Shown here: in pieces, positions 51,291 through 63,862 of the stretch
Numbering within the stretch: position 1 is the first letter of the stretch
Layout of the letters: each line of letters opens with the position of its first letter
Assembly: GCF_036373705.1 (NCBI RefSeq)
Contig: NC_089866.1
Location: 2,386,001 to 2,450,000, forward strand
DNA length: 64,000 nt
Reading direction: 5' to 3'
DNA from: Amia ocellicauda
Lineage: Eukaryota > Chordata > Actinopteri > Amiiformes > Amiidae
The notes under the pieces: generated by a model
The model's database searches: none
Seen by the model: only the letters and a program-made list of their open reading frames with translations
What the model was told of the DNA's origin: nothing
Made by a program: the position numbers and the translations under genes

Positions 51291-53049
51291 AGCTAGAACC
51301 GGACCCCGCCCCCACGCCCCCACGCCCCCACTCCCCCACTCTCACCCCACACCATCCCCCACTCTCACCCCCACGCCCCCACTCTCACCCCCCACCATCC
51401 CCACAGCACTCCACACTCCGTCTCAGCGCCCTGGGCTCTCCCCCGAGAGGCCCACTCCCGCCCTCGGCCAGCCTGCGCACGGTGAGGTGCAGCGGCCGCT
51501 GTCGGGAGAGCGCAGCCAGGCCGGCGCCACTCCGCCATCACTACGGAGGGGGGGTTGGAGCAGTCCCGCCCTGGCAGGTTTTCTAGGCGACCAGTATTAA
51601 AGCCCGATGTCAGCCGACCCATCCGAAGGAAGACCAGCATCCCAGGAACACAAGCTGGCTGGACTCGCACGTTGCTAATTTGATCCCAAACTCACCATTT
51701 GTTGCAGATCCTTGTCAGGTGACTTTTCTAAGCATCTCCCGTTGTGATGGACACTGCGGTGTCCTCTGCCCCCCCACCTGGAGACACACCTCCCTCACAT
51801 CCAGTTCTGCATTAGAGGCGAGACCGGTTAGAACTGCTATTATCATTCAAGCTGCCAAAATGTCACCATTTCATGTATAGCCTTTATTGTCAGATAACTG
51901 TACATCTCACAAGACATCATAAAACACCTTTCTGACTCTGTGGCAGGAATTCATTTGTTTGCCTCCAAATACAGAAGAGCACAAACACAAACAGACAACA
52001 CACTCTGTCAGGAACAGGCCCATTACACGCTGCAGTGCACTGATTAGAAGAGTTCATTATTTGCACCACCAAACTTATAACCTGCGTCTCTGCTATAGTG
52101 TAGGTCAGTCCCTTCAGTTTTCCACAGGGCCAATTAGGCAATAAAGTCAGACCCAATTCAAACTGGACTTAATCAGGACTGAAGGCAGATACACAGGCAG
52201 AGTAAAGAACAGAAACCGAGTTCAGTTTCCTGTTGCTTCAAACACTGCTGTCCACTGGGGGGGGGTGAGAGCTGTCCTCTGGCCACAGCTGAACAGGCAA
52301 GTCATTATTAATAATTGTTACTGAGCCCCTCCAAAACTGATTCAGCCTTACAGAGTTACGACCAGTATGTGACCCCTGTCACCACCTGCAGGGTATGATC
52401 ACCTGACCCCCACTGTGCACCCCCCTGTGGAGCAGTGACCTCATCACAGCCTGTTCTGCATCTCGATGGGACTCCTTGAGGCTCAGGACAGCCTGTTCAA
52501 TAGACGCAGCGGACGACGATCCCCGGCTTTGTGTTCCTGCCGCCCCCCCGGTGAACTGGAGGAGCTGGCTGTGCTGCGCTGTAGAGCATGCTGCGTCCAC
52601 TCTATTAATTAATTACACCCCCACACAGCACCCGTCCAGCCGACACACTCTTAACGCACCGCAGTTACAGCGAGGACAACATTCACTCAATCCTTACAGA
52701 ACAGATATACCGAGATCTCTAACGAGGCACCAGACTGACTGTTTTACTACTGAAGAAGCACCGACAGACCATCTTCTATCTGTGGATGGCTTAATTACAT
52801 GACAGACAGACAGACAGACAGACAGAGTTCAGACCTGGCGTTGCTTTACTGTGGCACAGTGTGAAGAGTTAATAAAATGAGACCAGTGCTTCGGTTGTTG
52901 AGGCTGGTAGGATTATTGCAGCGTTCCTGAACAATCATTCCTGGAATAGAAACATCACTTGTGGCCGCACATCACGGCAGTCAAATTGAATCATATCGTG
53001 GTGTTTTTAAGCGAGTCTCCAGCCTCGCGCTGCCCGGCCCCCGCGGGCT
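51291..53049. other. Convergent 3' ends of VPS35L and KNOP1
   Basis: No gene seen. A C-rich stretch with repeated CCCCCACTCTCACC-like words (51300-51420) follows the VPS35L stop. A (GACA)n run lies at about 52802-52826. On the plus strand AATAAA occurs at 52871-52876, and on the minus strand AATAAA lies at 51883-51888. Confidence 0.6.
51883..51888 (-). terminator. Candidate poly(A) signal for KNOP1
   Basis: AATAAA on the minus strand, about 1.16 kb after the KNOP1 stop codon. If used, the KNOP1 3' UTR ends about 590 bases from the VPS35L stop. Confidence 0.4.
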
Positions 53050-54079
53050 CTAGTCCTCAAACTTGATGGATTTGGACGCCTGGGTGTCGATGTAGAACTT
53101 CTTGCTGGGTGCGGCCTGGAAGCCGAGCCCCGCCCCCCGGCAGTGGGGGTCCAGGCGGCGGTTCTGTGCGTTCTCGAACTGTCCCAGCAGCCCCCTCTTC
53201 AGCTGCTGCTCCTCGTCGCGGCTCAGGGCCATGATCGGCCGCGGTGAGCCGGCCCCGCCCACCGAGGATTTCTTGAACCCGCCCATCAGGCGCAGGAACT
53301 TCTTCTGCTGGTCGTCGCTGTCGAAGGAGGCCGTGGCCCACTGGCCGAAGCCAACCGCTGTCTTCTGGACACAGAGAGAGAAACACGACCATTTACTCCC
53401 ACGACTCAGATCTGCTCACGGTTCTCTGCACTAAACACATCTGTGAATGCTTTAGCAAAGCTTATATAACCTCATCATGGCAATAAAAATCTGGGTTTGA
53501 CTTTTTCATTTCAGTAAATATATTATTGAATTTAATGAACATGGACAGAAGTTAATCCACTAAACACAGCAGGCTCTCCTGGAATACTGACCGCTGGCTT
53601 CTCTAGGGTTGGCGGGCGAGACGCGTGGTCAATCTCCTTCTGCAGAGCCTCCCGCCGCGCCTGAAACACAGAACACACATTTCTTCAGAGTTACGGCTCA
53701 GATACAAGCGCACACAATGCATAGGTATCAAGAGGTCAAACTAGAAACACGAAGTCTAACGCTCAGCTGTACACTAAGGTTTTGGGTTCGACTTTTACAC
53801 AAGTGTGCACTTCTTCAATAAATAAATACACGGGTTTCAAACATGTGAAGGAGCCACCTTTGCAAATGTGATTTTCACTCTAATAATAATACAACCGAAA
53901 AAAAAAAAAAAAAACCTATTTCACTTGGCTAGTTAGACTACCCACAGCATTAATTCATGACTTAAATAAGATCAGATCAGTCAGTCAGTGATGCTTTGTT
54001 AGTGTAAGGGGCTTCACTGTGAGGATGGTCGCTTGAATAGCACACAGAACTCTCCCTCCCTCCCTGCCTCTACATACAC

Positions 54080-54142
<63 letters not shown>

Positions 54143-54356
54143 TGAACATTAATTTGTCCAGTATTTAAAAAATAAATAAGCAAGCAAATGCAGACATTTA
54201 ATGAAGTGATATGAATCTGTTAAACAGGCCGAATGAGCCGCTCTGCTCAGTGTCCTGTACCTTATCGATGGTGACCTCGTCTCGGTTGCCAGGCGTCTCA
54301 GACACAAACTCCACGCCGGCCAACTGCGAAACAGCGAGACAAACACACGCGTGCAT

Positions 54357-54426
<70 letters not shown>

Positions 54427-56343
54427 GAGAGAGGGAGAGGGTGAGTGAGAGGGTGAGAGCAGGCAGGCTGGGGTTGTTTCAGTGTAAGAGAATAGAAAGC
54501 TAAGGGAGATCAATTAAAAAAACTAACAATAAGTTTGATTATCTGATTATGTTTCAACTGATTTTTGTTTTCTGTAAACACAGAATTACGGAGGGGAGCA
54601 AGGCTGTGCAGTTCAAACAAACATCCCCGGGACACCGATTGTTCAGCTGTAAACCCTCACTCATGTCTTCCACCTGCGCTTTCATTATTTCAGTTATTCT
54701 TCATAACACGTTTCAACAAAAACAGGTCTAACGGTGTCCTGACTGAGCCGAGCTCGTGTGATGAGGCGCAGACGTCCCTGGCTTCCTCGACTCTCCTGAC
54801 ATTAGTCTAGTCTGCTCTCGCTAGTGTCTGAAACACAAGACAGAACACACACACACACATCAGGAGCAGTCGTTCATACGCAGGACTGGCGTGTGCGTGT
54901 CTGCGTGTTCTTTTACAGTCCGCCAATGTGCGGTTTTGTGGGTTTGTGGATTAGAAAGTGAAGGCCGGCCCATCTCTGAGTCACACTTATTAATCTGAGT
55001 GAGCAAGAGTGAAGATGGCGTGATGGATAAGCAGATAACCCTGCTGCTGTGGAAATGTCTGCGCTGGAGGTCAAATCAGACCGAAGTCCGGCACTCACCT
55101 CCTCCTCGGAGTCCTCCTCCTCCTTGATTTTCTTCTTCTTCCCCTTCTTCGCGGCTGCACCCTTTGCTACCTCGATCGTTTTTTTCTTCCTTTTCAGGGA
55201 GTCCCTTGCCACATCAGCTGCCTCGCGCTCCTCCTCCCGCAGCGTCCCTTCCTTGCCTGGTGTCTTCCCTGCCTCCGGCCCAGCTGCCTCTTCCGACATC
55301 TGCTTTTTCGTTCCCTTCTTCCTTGTCTTTGTCGTCTTCTTCTCCGCCTCCTCCTCCACCACCACTTCTTCTTCTTCTTCTTTCTTGCCTTTCCTTTTCT
55401 TTTTAGTGTCCCCCCCTCCGTTTGCGTTTGTCAGCGGGAGAGCTGCAGCTCCATTGCTCTCTCCCTCTGGCTCCTGGGCCTGGGGTTGTTTCTTCTTCTT
55501 CTTCTTCTTCTTTTCCACCTCCACCTCCTCCTCCACCTCCACCACGCTCCGCTCATCACACGCTCCTTTCTTGCCTTTCCTTTTCTTTTTAGTGTCCCCC
55601 CCTCCGTTTCTCTCAATCAGCGGGAGTTCCACAGCTCCCTCGCTCTCTCCCTCTGGCTCCTCGGCCTGGGGTTGCTTCTTCTTCTTCACATGCTTTTCCT
55701 CCCCTCCCTTTTTCCTCTCAGTGCTTTCCACCTCCATGACTTTCCTCCTCTTCTTGGGTTTGTCTTCTCCCTCTCTCAGCCCACCGTCCACTTTGTTCTC
55801 TTCCTCCACAATCCCTTTCTTTCTCCTTTTCTTTGGCCTCTTGGGCTCGGTTATCTCCAGGGACTCCTCCGCAGCGTGCGACTGAGCGATCACCACCTTC
55901 TTCTTCTTCCTCTTCTTCCTCGGACTCTGTTCCTCCTCCGGCCTCAGCATGGCGCCGTTGTCCTCGTCCTGTGCGAGATGACTGGGTCCTGCTGTCCGCC
56001 CCGGTCCGCCACTCTTCCCTGTCCCGGCCACACTGTCCCCCGTCTCCGTTCCCACAGGCCTCTTTTTCTTCTTTTTCTTCTTTTCCTTCCCCTCCTCTCC
56101 AGCCTCGTCATGCTCCCCGTTCGCCTCCACAGTGCGGCCCTCCCCCACCTTCTTTCTCTTCTTCTTTTTCATCACCTTGTCCTGCCCTTCGCAGTTTCCC
56201 CCGTCTCCGTTCATCCTCTCGTCTCTGCTCTCCTCCGCTGTGCCGCCGGCGGAGCCGTGTGATTCCAAGCTCTTCTTTTTCTTCTTTCTCTTCATCTTCT
56301 CCTCCTCCTCTACTGCTGCTCTCTTTCTCTCAGGTGGCACCAT
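53050..56343 (-). CDS. KNOP1: KNOP1 lysine-rich nucleolar protein 1
   Basis: Nucleolar protein of unclear molecular role. Minus-strand coding exons: 56343..55099, 54323..54261, 53660..53592 and 53364..53050. All are multiples of three in phase 0, 563 residues in total (human about 458). The large exon encodes alternating Lys-rich tracts (KRKKKKK, KKKRKGKK) and acidic runs, the family hallmark. The C-terminal region is the conserved part: ARREALQKEID, then VGFGQWATASFDSDDQQKKF, LRLMGGFKK, RGAGLGFQAAPSKKFYIDTQ and a final KSIKFED. The ATG is the first codon of the big exon, right after its acceptor. A non-coding first exon with a clean donor at 57915/57914 lies about 1.6 kb upstream. The big exon has an internal in-frame duplication of about 62 residues. 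The opposite strand reads as a Ser/Phe-rich frame, which is only the shadow of the Lys/Glu codons. Confidence 0.93.
54082..54140. repeat. (TA)n microsatellite in KNOP1 intron 3
   Basis: About 29 uninterrupted AT/TA units, in the intron between exons ending at 54261 and starting at 53660. Confidence 0.96.
54362..54424. repeat. (GA)n microsatellite in KNOP1 intron 2
   Basis: About 31 GA units. On the transcribed strand this is a CT tract just upstream of the exon acceptor at 54324, so it probably forms that polypyrimidine tract. Confidence 0.95.
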
Positions 56344-57849
56344 CTGTTCAAGTGTAAGAAAGAGCGAGACACCAGAGTGAACTGAGACCCGGGCCGCTTC
56401 AATCCACGTCACTCCCTGAACCCCCTCAACACAAACATGTGCCAGAGCAACGCGGCCTGGTCTTTGGGCCCATTTACTGATCTAATAATAATAATAATTA
56501 TAATAATAAAAAACAGCAAAGGTTGTCTACCAAGTTTACAACTGAATGAGCTCTAATGACATCTGTTTTCTTTTTTTAAATAATTTGAACAATATATCTA
56601 TCCATCTTTTCTGTTAAAAGCACCCAGGAACAACTCGGCAATAAAAAAGCACATCTGCTAATCTCATTGAAATGCATTAAGCAGATGGACTTGCTCGTCA
56701 GAATGATTCATTATAAAAGAGCTCAATTAAAGGCTAAAGCTGAACAAAAGACTTACATAAACATCACTGCGAGTCATGTATGTAAAATAATCATACATAA
56801 ACATCTGTATGGCCAACGTGCATTCTGGGAAGATTACATAACATCCCGTCCCCCTTGCTGGAGTGATCGTGGCGATATTTAAATGATGCTGTAATGAAAT
56901 CGACGTAAATGACAAGAAATGTAAAATACATTGAGCGTTTGATTTACGAGTTCATAGACTGGATGCAAATTTTAGATGTGAAAGTTGATTTGCTTATTAG
57001 CTTTGGCATTTAAAATGCTCACCTGTTGCGCCTCATGACCTCACTTGACCTCCTCACCTCAGCAATGCCTGCACAGGAAATCCCCGCATGCGAGACATTT
57101 TGTCGACAACACCAAATTAAAACGGTTTGCTCGGTTTTATTTATGATTATACACCATTTCAGATGTATTTTGGCGAACTCACCCAGACAGTGCAAATGCA
57201 CAAATAAGAAATACAAGACAATGGGTTGCAGTATCACTCTTAACCCAGTTCAATGCTCATCATGAAGTACGGGAAGCACGAAGGACAAATCGCGGTTTCC
57301 AATCACACAGTCAATGAAAAGATGAGAGCACTAATCCTACAGTCCTATCCAAGGCTGACTTGAACACTTTTAAAATCATTTTTCATTTAAGACGAATAAG
57401 GACAAGACATGCAAAGCGCTGTACTTAACAGCCGAAATTGTATTATTGTGTTGTCATTTTTGTTGCTTGATGTCTTAATGTGACAGTTGTCTTCTAGTAT
57501 TAAACACATTCGTGGGCCGAGCACTCAAGACCAGACCAGACCAGACCAGCTCCCCCCGCCAGTCTCTCCGGGTCACAGCGATGGACCCAGTCGACGTGAA
57601 CAGGAAGACCCGCAGAACAGACCGGTTTTCCCGTGTGAGCCACAGCCCCGGGCGATCGCTTTACACGCTGCCATTTAAACACTTTCTAGCCGCTTGTGAA
57701 ACTCGTTATGTTGACTATAAACCGCAGGCAAATACAACCCGTTGTGCTCGGACATCACTAGTCATCCTGCCTTTCCGTCAACAGAGGCTGCGCCACGCGT
57801 ACCCACCCCGCAGTAACAGCAGGCACTACCACACACGGCACAGGGGCAC

Positions 57850-58029
57850 ATTTGTACCGAGCGCCTCTGTGCTAAAGCCCGGCTCCTGAGGTTCACTTTC
57901 CCCGCTGCACTCACCCTCTCTCTCACGTGGAGCCCCGCGCGGCTCCGTGACCCGGAAGTGCTCCCCCGCGCCGCTTCCTGACGCGGGTTTTATTTCCGGG
58001 TCGCAGCGTTCCCTGGCAACCGCGGCAAC
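57850..58029. promoter_or_regulatory. Bidirectional KNOP1/IQCK promoter
   Basis: The KNOP1 first exon (minus) and the IQCK start codon (plus) are only about 65-110 bases apart in CpG-rich DNA. An ETS site CCGGAAGTG lies at 57952-57960 and a second, inverted one (TTTCCGGGT) near 57993-58001. An RFX X-box-like GTTCCC-T-GGCAAC at 58008-58020 ends 10 bases before the IQCK ATG, with one mismatch in its first half. Confidence 0.75.
57915..57965 (-). other. KNOP1: Non-coding first exon of KNOP1
   Basis: On the minus strand, CpG-rich sequence contains no ATG and ends AGAGAGG|GTGAGT, a strong donor. The next acceptor in the right direction is the one directly before the KNOP1 ATG at 56343. The 5' limit (about 57965) is inferred from the ETS motif position. 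Confidence 0.6.
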
Positions 58030-60474
58030 ATGGCCCGAGCGATCGCGGAGGAGAAGAGCCTGTGGAAGCGGCTGTGCGCAGGTACGGGCTTCAGCGCCTT
58101 TCATTCAGCTGTCCGTTAAGTAAGAACAAGGGTCCCAAATGGCCTCTTCAGCCACATCGCTGGGGAGTTTGTTCAGATTGTGACGCCTCTCTGTGTGAAG
58201 AAGTGTCTCCTGTTTTCTGTCTTGAATGCCTTGAAGCCCAATTTCCATTTGTGTCCCCGGGTGCGTGTGTCCCTGCTGATTCAGTTCAGAAATCAAAGTG
58301 GTCTCTTATTTTTTCCCAGAGCTGTATATATCTTTTTACCGTAGTTTATTAGCCCCACAGAGAAAAACAATATTATTGCGTTAATACGAGATAATATTGC
58401 GTTATTTCGCAATATTTATTTCATTAATACGAGATATTTGCACTTATGTTGTAAGTCGCCCTGGATAAGTGCGTCTGCCAAGAAATAATAATAATAATAT
58501 TACTATACTAATTTGCAGACACTTGAATTACTTATTCTGTTCAAGTTGTTCACTGTACCAGTCAGACTTAGTGATCGGCCCTATTACATTCGCATCCCAC
58601 GATGGGCGGAGATATTGTCCTCCCAACACAATATTTTATTCAAGAGCAACACAGGAAGTGGAAGAAAAACTGAGCTGCAACTAATGACTTTTTATTTCTA
58701 GGGAGGGGAGGTAGTGATTGGAGCTTTAAAGTCCAGTTTTTGTTTGTTTGTTTGTTGGTCAGAGTTTGAGGCGGCGCAGCCCCGCGCCCCTGACCATGTC
58801 TGGACCGACACCGGCTCCGTGGCCACCGACGTCACCCAGTACAGCGCCAGCAAGCACACGCCTGTGTTCTACAGCCTCCTGGCCGCCAAGGTGATCCACC
58901 ACTCAGATACAACCACGCTATTCAACACAAGAACAGTACACTTCAGGACCTCCTCACCTCCACCCCCCCGGTGTTCTCTCTCTCTCTCCCCGTCTCTCTC
59001 TCAGGTGGCGGTGGACAGTGACCCGCTGGAACACTTCGACCCGCTCCTCTCCCACCCTGCCTTGGCCGGCTACACCGTGTCGGAGAGACCCCCGCCTCCC
59101 AGCCAGACCCCCACGCCGCAGCCCAATCAGCCCACCAACTGTGAGTCAGTTTGAGAAAAGCTTGCCACTTTAAAGACATCGCCCACTGTCAGATGATTTC
59201 ATGTGCCTGAGAAGATGCCCCCCCCAAGGGCAGTTGCACATGCATAAGAAGCCCCCCAGTTAGAATAAACAGACAAACCTAGCAACTTACTAATGTGCAC
59301 AGCTGGGCAGACTGGAGCAGTTGTGTTAAAGTGCGTTGGTCAACCTCCCAGCCCCCAAGCCTCTGGTATCTTCTACCTGCTCCCTCACTCCTCTCTCCCC
59401 CCCCCGCCAGGCTCCCCCAGGCAGTTCCTGGAGTGCAGTGTCTTCCCTGTGCTGCAGCCCGGACTGGAGGCCATGCTGAGAGAGGCTCAGACACAGCACT
59501 GCCTGGAGGTTAGAGCGCAGCGCCGGGTTCACATGGGGGGCTGTTTTATTTTCGTTCTTTTTTGTTCTTTGTCTTTCTTTCTGTTCTTATTTTTTCTTTG
59601 TCTACAAGTGTTGCAGTAAACAGAAGGGAAGCGCCAGACACAGAGAGAGAGAGATTTTCCTTCAACACATACACATGCTGAAAAGTTAAATAATTCGATT
59701 TTGTTTGTAATTGGTAAAGAGAAAGAGGCTGTGGTCAGGGTGCTCGGACAGGCCGGGCCCTGGTGTGCGCTGTGAAGCTCTGAGCTCTCGACGCGCTGGC
59801 CCTGAGAGCGGGTCAGAGCAGGTGGCCAGGAGACTGAAGTGAAACAATATGTTGGCCAGTGTGGTCTAATCAGGCTGCTGCACAGCTTCCTTCCACTGCA
59901 ATCCGGAGGAGAAACCTCATGGCAGCTGCATTTTTCTCTTTTCCAAAAGCACGAAGAGCCAGTTCACTTCATTGAGTTATTTATGTTTGTCTGCAAACTG
60001 CGGAAAAGAACGTCAGTGCTGGAGAGAGGGAACTGGCTGCCACATGCCGGTCTGCTGGAGGAAGCCGTTCTAGTGGAAATTTGCATAAAATATTTGTATA
60101 CGTGGGAGTTTGCAATTGTTCATCCACCGGGCTTGCAGCTACTACTAGTGTGCGAGAAATAAAGACTTATCTGTGACTGTGTACAGTTTCCCATTATATT
60201 TGGTGCTATGGGATTTTTAAGTCTTGGATCATCATCATCATCATCGTCATCATCACCAGCTGTAGATTCCTACACAGGTTTCATGGTCATTATAAACAGG
60301 ATGCGTTTTATATAGAGTTTGGAAACATTCTCTCTGTCTCCCATTATGACTTCCTCAGTCCTTCCCTACCGCTTTACCCTGCCAAGCAAATGAGCTGCAA
60401 TGGGGATGAGGGGTCTGTGTGCGTGTGCGTGCGTGTGTGTGTGTGCATGTGTCTGTGTGAGTGTGCATGGGTGT

Positions 60475-60515
<41 letters not shown>

Positions 60516-61464
60516 TGTGTGACCGAGGCGATTTGTTTGCAGTGAAATGAACCGATGTCCATTTGCTTTTCAGAGGAAAAGAACCAAATTTAACGCCTGT
60601 GACTTCCTGACAGAATGGCTTTACAAGTGAGTAGAAGAGCAACATGTAATTCCCTGATCCAGCAGGTTTTACCCGGCTTGTTGCTGCGGCTGCTGTGCAA
60701 ATTGGCCGTTTGTGAGTTCTTTAAAAAAAACATAATGGTAACATAATGGCAATGTTGTCACATGTTTTTGATACAGTGCTTACACAGTACACGGCCTCTG
60801 CTGATTTTTCTTGCACCACATATATTTTAAGTACTGTTTAAAGCCTCTCCAGACAGCGCTTGCCACAGTTATATGGATGTGAGGGGGTCATAGGTGACGT
60901 GTGTGTTGTTGTGTCTGGCAGTAAAAACCCCCGCAGACGGGAGCAGCAGCCAGTGGGCTTTGAGGAGATCCCTTTCGTGGCGGACTGGCTGAGAGAGCAG
61001 TAAGTATCCCCTGAGCAGCTGTAATGCCACCGAGTCATTGGCGAAGGCAGGGTGGGCTGCCGTCTCTGGGGGGGCCGCCCTGCAGTGATTGTGGACCAGT
61101 GTTTCACAGCATACCTGCTTAGCGTGTGTGTTTGTACAGTCATATGTTTATATCGAAAACCACAACCGGGTATTACTTTTGCGATGTGGTATTTAATGAG
61201 TAAATGGGTTTGGGTGCTTTGGCTATGAATAAGAAAGATTTGATTATCTCTGTGGTGTTAACCAAACCCGTGCATGTTAGCTCTGTCCATGCATCTCACC
61301 CATGGTGGTGATCTCTCTCCTTACTCTTATCCCTGCACCCCTATCACTGTTCCTCTCTCTTTCCTCCTCCCTCCCTCAGTCCTAGGCCTCCTGTTCCTCT
61401 GTCTTTGCTGCTGTCAGAAAATGAGGCTGCAGTTCTGATCCAGTCCTTCTGGAGAGGCTACAAG
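58030..61464 (+). CDS. IQCK: IQCK, IQ motif-containing protein K (3' end outside window)
   Basis: Protein of unknown biochemical role with a single calmodulin-type IQ motif. Exons in the window: 58030..58081, 58763..58890, 59005..59140, 59411..59508, 60574..60626, 60922..60999 and 61380..61464, which is 210 codons in phase. It opens [20 protein letters not shown]. The conserved core follows: [18 protein letters not shown], then [36 protein letters not shown] and [20 protein letters not shown], which leads into the IQ motif RGYK. The exon after RGYK, which in human starts VRCDPEIQELRQWQ (from memory), is not visible up to 64000, so the gene continues beyond the window. The human protein has a longer N-terminus than the one read here. 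It shares a promoter with KNOP1. Confidence 0.92.
58440..58502 (+). mobile_element. LINE/SINE 3' tail in IQCK intron 1
   Basis: GTAAGTCGCCCTGGATAAGT, then GCGTCTGCCAAGAAATAAT, with an AAT-repeat tail (AATAATAAT) typical of L2-clade-type 3' ends. It is the least decayed of three copies in the window. No clear body is seen upstream. Confidence 0.7.
60415..60512. repeat. (GT)n microsatellite in IQCK intron 4
   Basis: An impure GT repeat with GCGT, GCAT and GTCT interruptions, about 60 bases before the exon 5 acceptor. Confidence 0.93.
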
Positions 61465-62917
61465 GTGAGTGCCCCTCCTCTAGTGGCTGGTGTTGGGGCT
61501 CCAGGTGGCTGTGGCTAATGGAGAAGAACAGGAGCAAGGCACAGGGTTCAAGACCATTCTTGTGTAACAGTGGAGGCAGAGGTGGCTTCACCCCCCACGC
61601 GGGGAAAGCCTCTGTTGTCCCCTCTTAGGCAAGACCACCTGAGACCAGCACCTGTCAGCAGCTCCGTCCAACACAGCACGGCGCTGATGCAGAGCTCTTT
61701 GGACACGAACCTCTGTGGAATGAGTCACAGATGGCGGCACTCCAACAAAGACCTGCTGGCAATCCGTCAAGCGCACAGTCATCCCAAATGATGATATCTT
61801 TCCTTCCCGATTCTTTGTGTTCCTCGGCACGCATCCTTTTTTCTTACACCCTCGCTTCCTCCCCTGTTGCGCAGGACAGAGAGATCCCTTTTATCAGTCT
61901 CGTACTCGTCCGCCCTCTGTCCCTTTTTCTTAGGGACGCATCTTTTGAGCTTCACCTCAGTGTGCACTCAGTCATCACCAGTAACCCTAAGTAGCGTTTA
62001 CTGTGGTAAATCGCAGTATTATCCTAACACTGCAGTGTGGTGGAACAGAGCCAGAGCGGGATACAGGCACGGCGGAGTCTTCAGCAGTGGGAAAAAACAC
62101 CACGCAGAGTTACCATGGTAATCTTTCACACTGGATCACAGAGAACTGAACAGAAAAAGGAAACAGAAATGTGTTACTTAACGAGGTGCCTACGTGCTCT
62201 TCAGCGCTCAGAGGACGTCCGGTGCGATAGGCTTTCCCGGACTGTCGATCCGCACCGCTCTCGTCCTCGCTGCGTGCGTAGGCGTTGTGCCGGCGGCTCC
62301 GATTCCCGCCCGGCGATGACAGGAGAGTGGGAGCCGGAGAACTCCGTGGGTGGCACAGAATAGCTGCTCAGGCTTCATTTATCTGCTTACCACAAGTGTG
62401 CATGTGAGTGTGTGTGGACGCGGAGTAGAATACTGTGACCTGACTGTGTGAGTGTACTATGGCTTTAGATCTCCACACACACGCACATATAAATATTGAA
62501 AATCATATGAACTGCGCCTGACGTCAGAACAATCCCTGCTGCCCTGAGACGACTAAAGATCCAGTGTCTCGATGTGTGAGTGTCTCGGTGTTCGCTGTGA
62601 TCTCTTTGCCTGCCGCTCAAACACCGCCTTGAACACCCAAACACCGCCTTGAACCACAGGTCTTTGCTTTGTTGTTGTTGTTCTGCTAAGGATGATATAC
62701 AATTCACTGCTTGTAGAAAAGAGGAGACCCATAAGCAAGGATGTGTCCTTTCTCTGAAGTACAGGGACAGAGACTTAGTTATATTCACCCAAACTTGTTA
62801 TTATTATTATTTATAATATTACTAAGAGCTCCTTCAGAAGTCACAGGGATGTAACATGAGACAGCAGTAGCGTGAGCTTCAGTGAAAATGACAGCATTAC
62901 TTACCCTCTGATACACA

Positions 62918-62920
<3 letters not shown>

Positions 62921-62956
<36 letters not shown>

Positions 62957-62998
62957 ACACACACACACATTCTCTCTCTCTCTCTCACACACACACAG
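62921..62998. repeat. Compound (CT)n(CA)n(CT)n(CA)n microsatellite
   Basis: About 16 CT units, then CACA, then about 7 CT, then CA again. No gene context beyond the IQCK intron. Confidence 0.93.
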
Positions 62999-63862
62999 CA
63001 TCCTGCCCAGGCATCCAACTCCCTCCCTCAATCTCTCTTTCTGTCTAACACCCGCAGGTGAACACACAAACAAAACTTCCTTCCAATCAGGTCATAAAGG
63101 AAACGCAAAACCCTCTCTCCAGAACATATGCTGCGGCGAAATCGCTCCCTTCCCCTCTCTCTCCATCAGCCTTGTCAGATGGACAGTCGGCACAGAGCTG
63201 AGAAACGGCAGCAGGGAGCAGCAGGACGGGAAACAAGAAACAAGAGTATATAAAAACAGATCTCCTAAAGACTGCATTAGTGTTTCACGGCCGTCTGGAT
63301 GGTAATCTCACTGCTGTTGCTTCTGGGATGGCTCGGTGATAGAAAACCACTTCCCTGCCAAAACCAGCTGGCAGAGACCCGTGTGGGACTCGGGTCACTT
63401 TCCAGAGAAGTCCAACTCCTCCATTTAAACGGGGATGGACTGCAGACCCCGCGTATTTGAAATACAATCACAGACACGTTTATCTGAAGGCTGCATGTTT
63501 GATTATAACTCCTTCTGTGGGGGAGTGAATTATTAAGTGTGTGTCGGCGGAGGTGTCTAGTGGAGGCTCTCCTTAAACAACCTTGGTTTTCCCCCTCCTT
63601 GTCCAATTAAGGGTCTGACTCTCGGGCTGTCGTGCTCTAACAGAGTGAAATCAAGCCCGCACTTAAGGGAGCAGCTGCCGTGTTTAACACCGCGTCCAGC
63701 ACCGGAGATGTTTTATGCAGCTGCCTGTGCTGGAGTGAGCGAGAGCGAGAGTGTGGGGGCCAGTCCGTGCTGGAGAGCAGCGCTCCGGTCGGTTATGTAA
63801 GCCCGTCTGCAGTGGAGTCTCGCTCGGCGCTCCAGCGACAGGGCCCCTCTTGTCAGCAGGTT

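Noticed and set aside
55049-55885. Ser/Phe-rich plus-strand frame of 278 residues, and neighbours at 55486-56357
   Set aside because: Antisense shadow of the Lys/Glu codons (AAG/GAG) of KNOP1, whose minus-strand reading has matching splice sites and a conserved C-terminus.
59839-60162. 107-residue plus-strand frame in IQCK intron 4 as an extra exon
   Set aside because: Lacks flanking splice sites in phase, and IQCK continuity (exon 4 to exon 5) matches the family without it.
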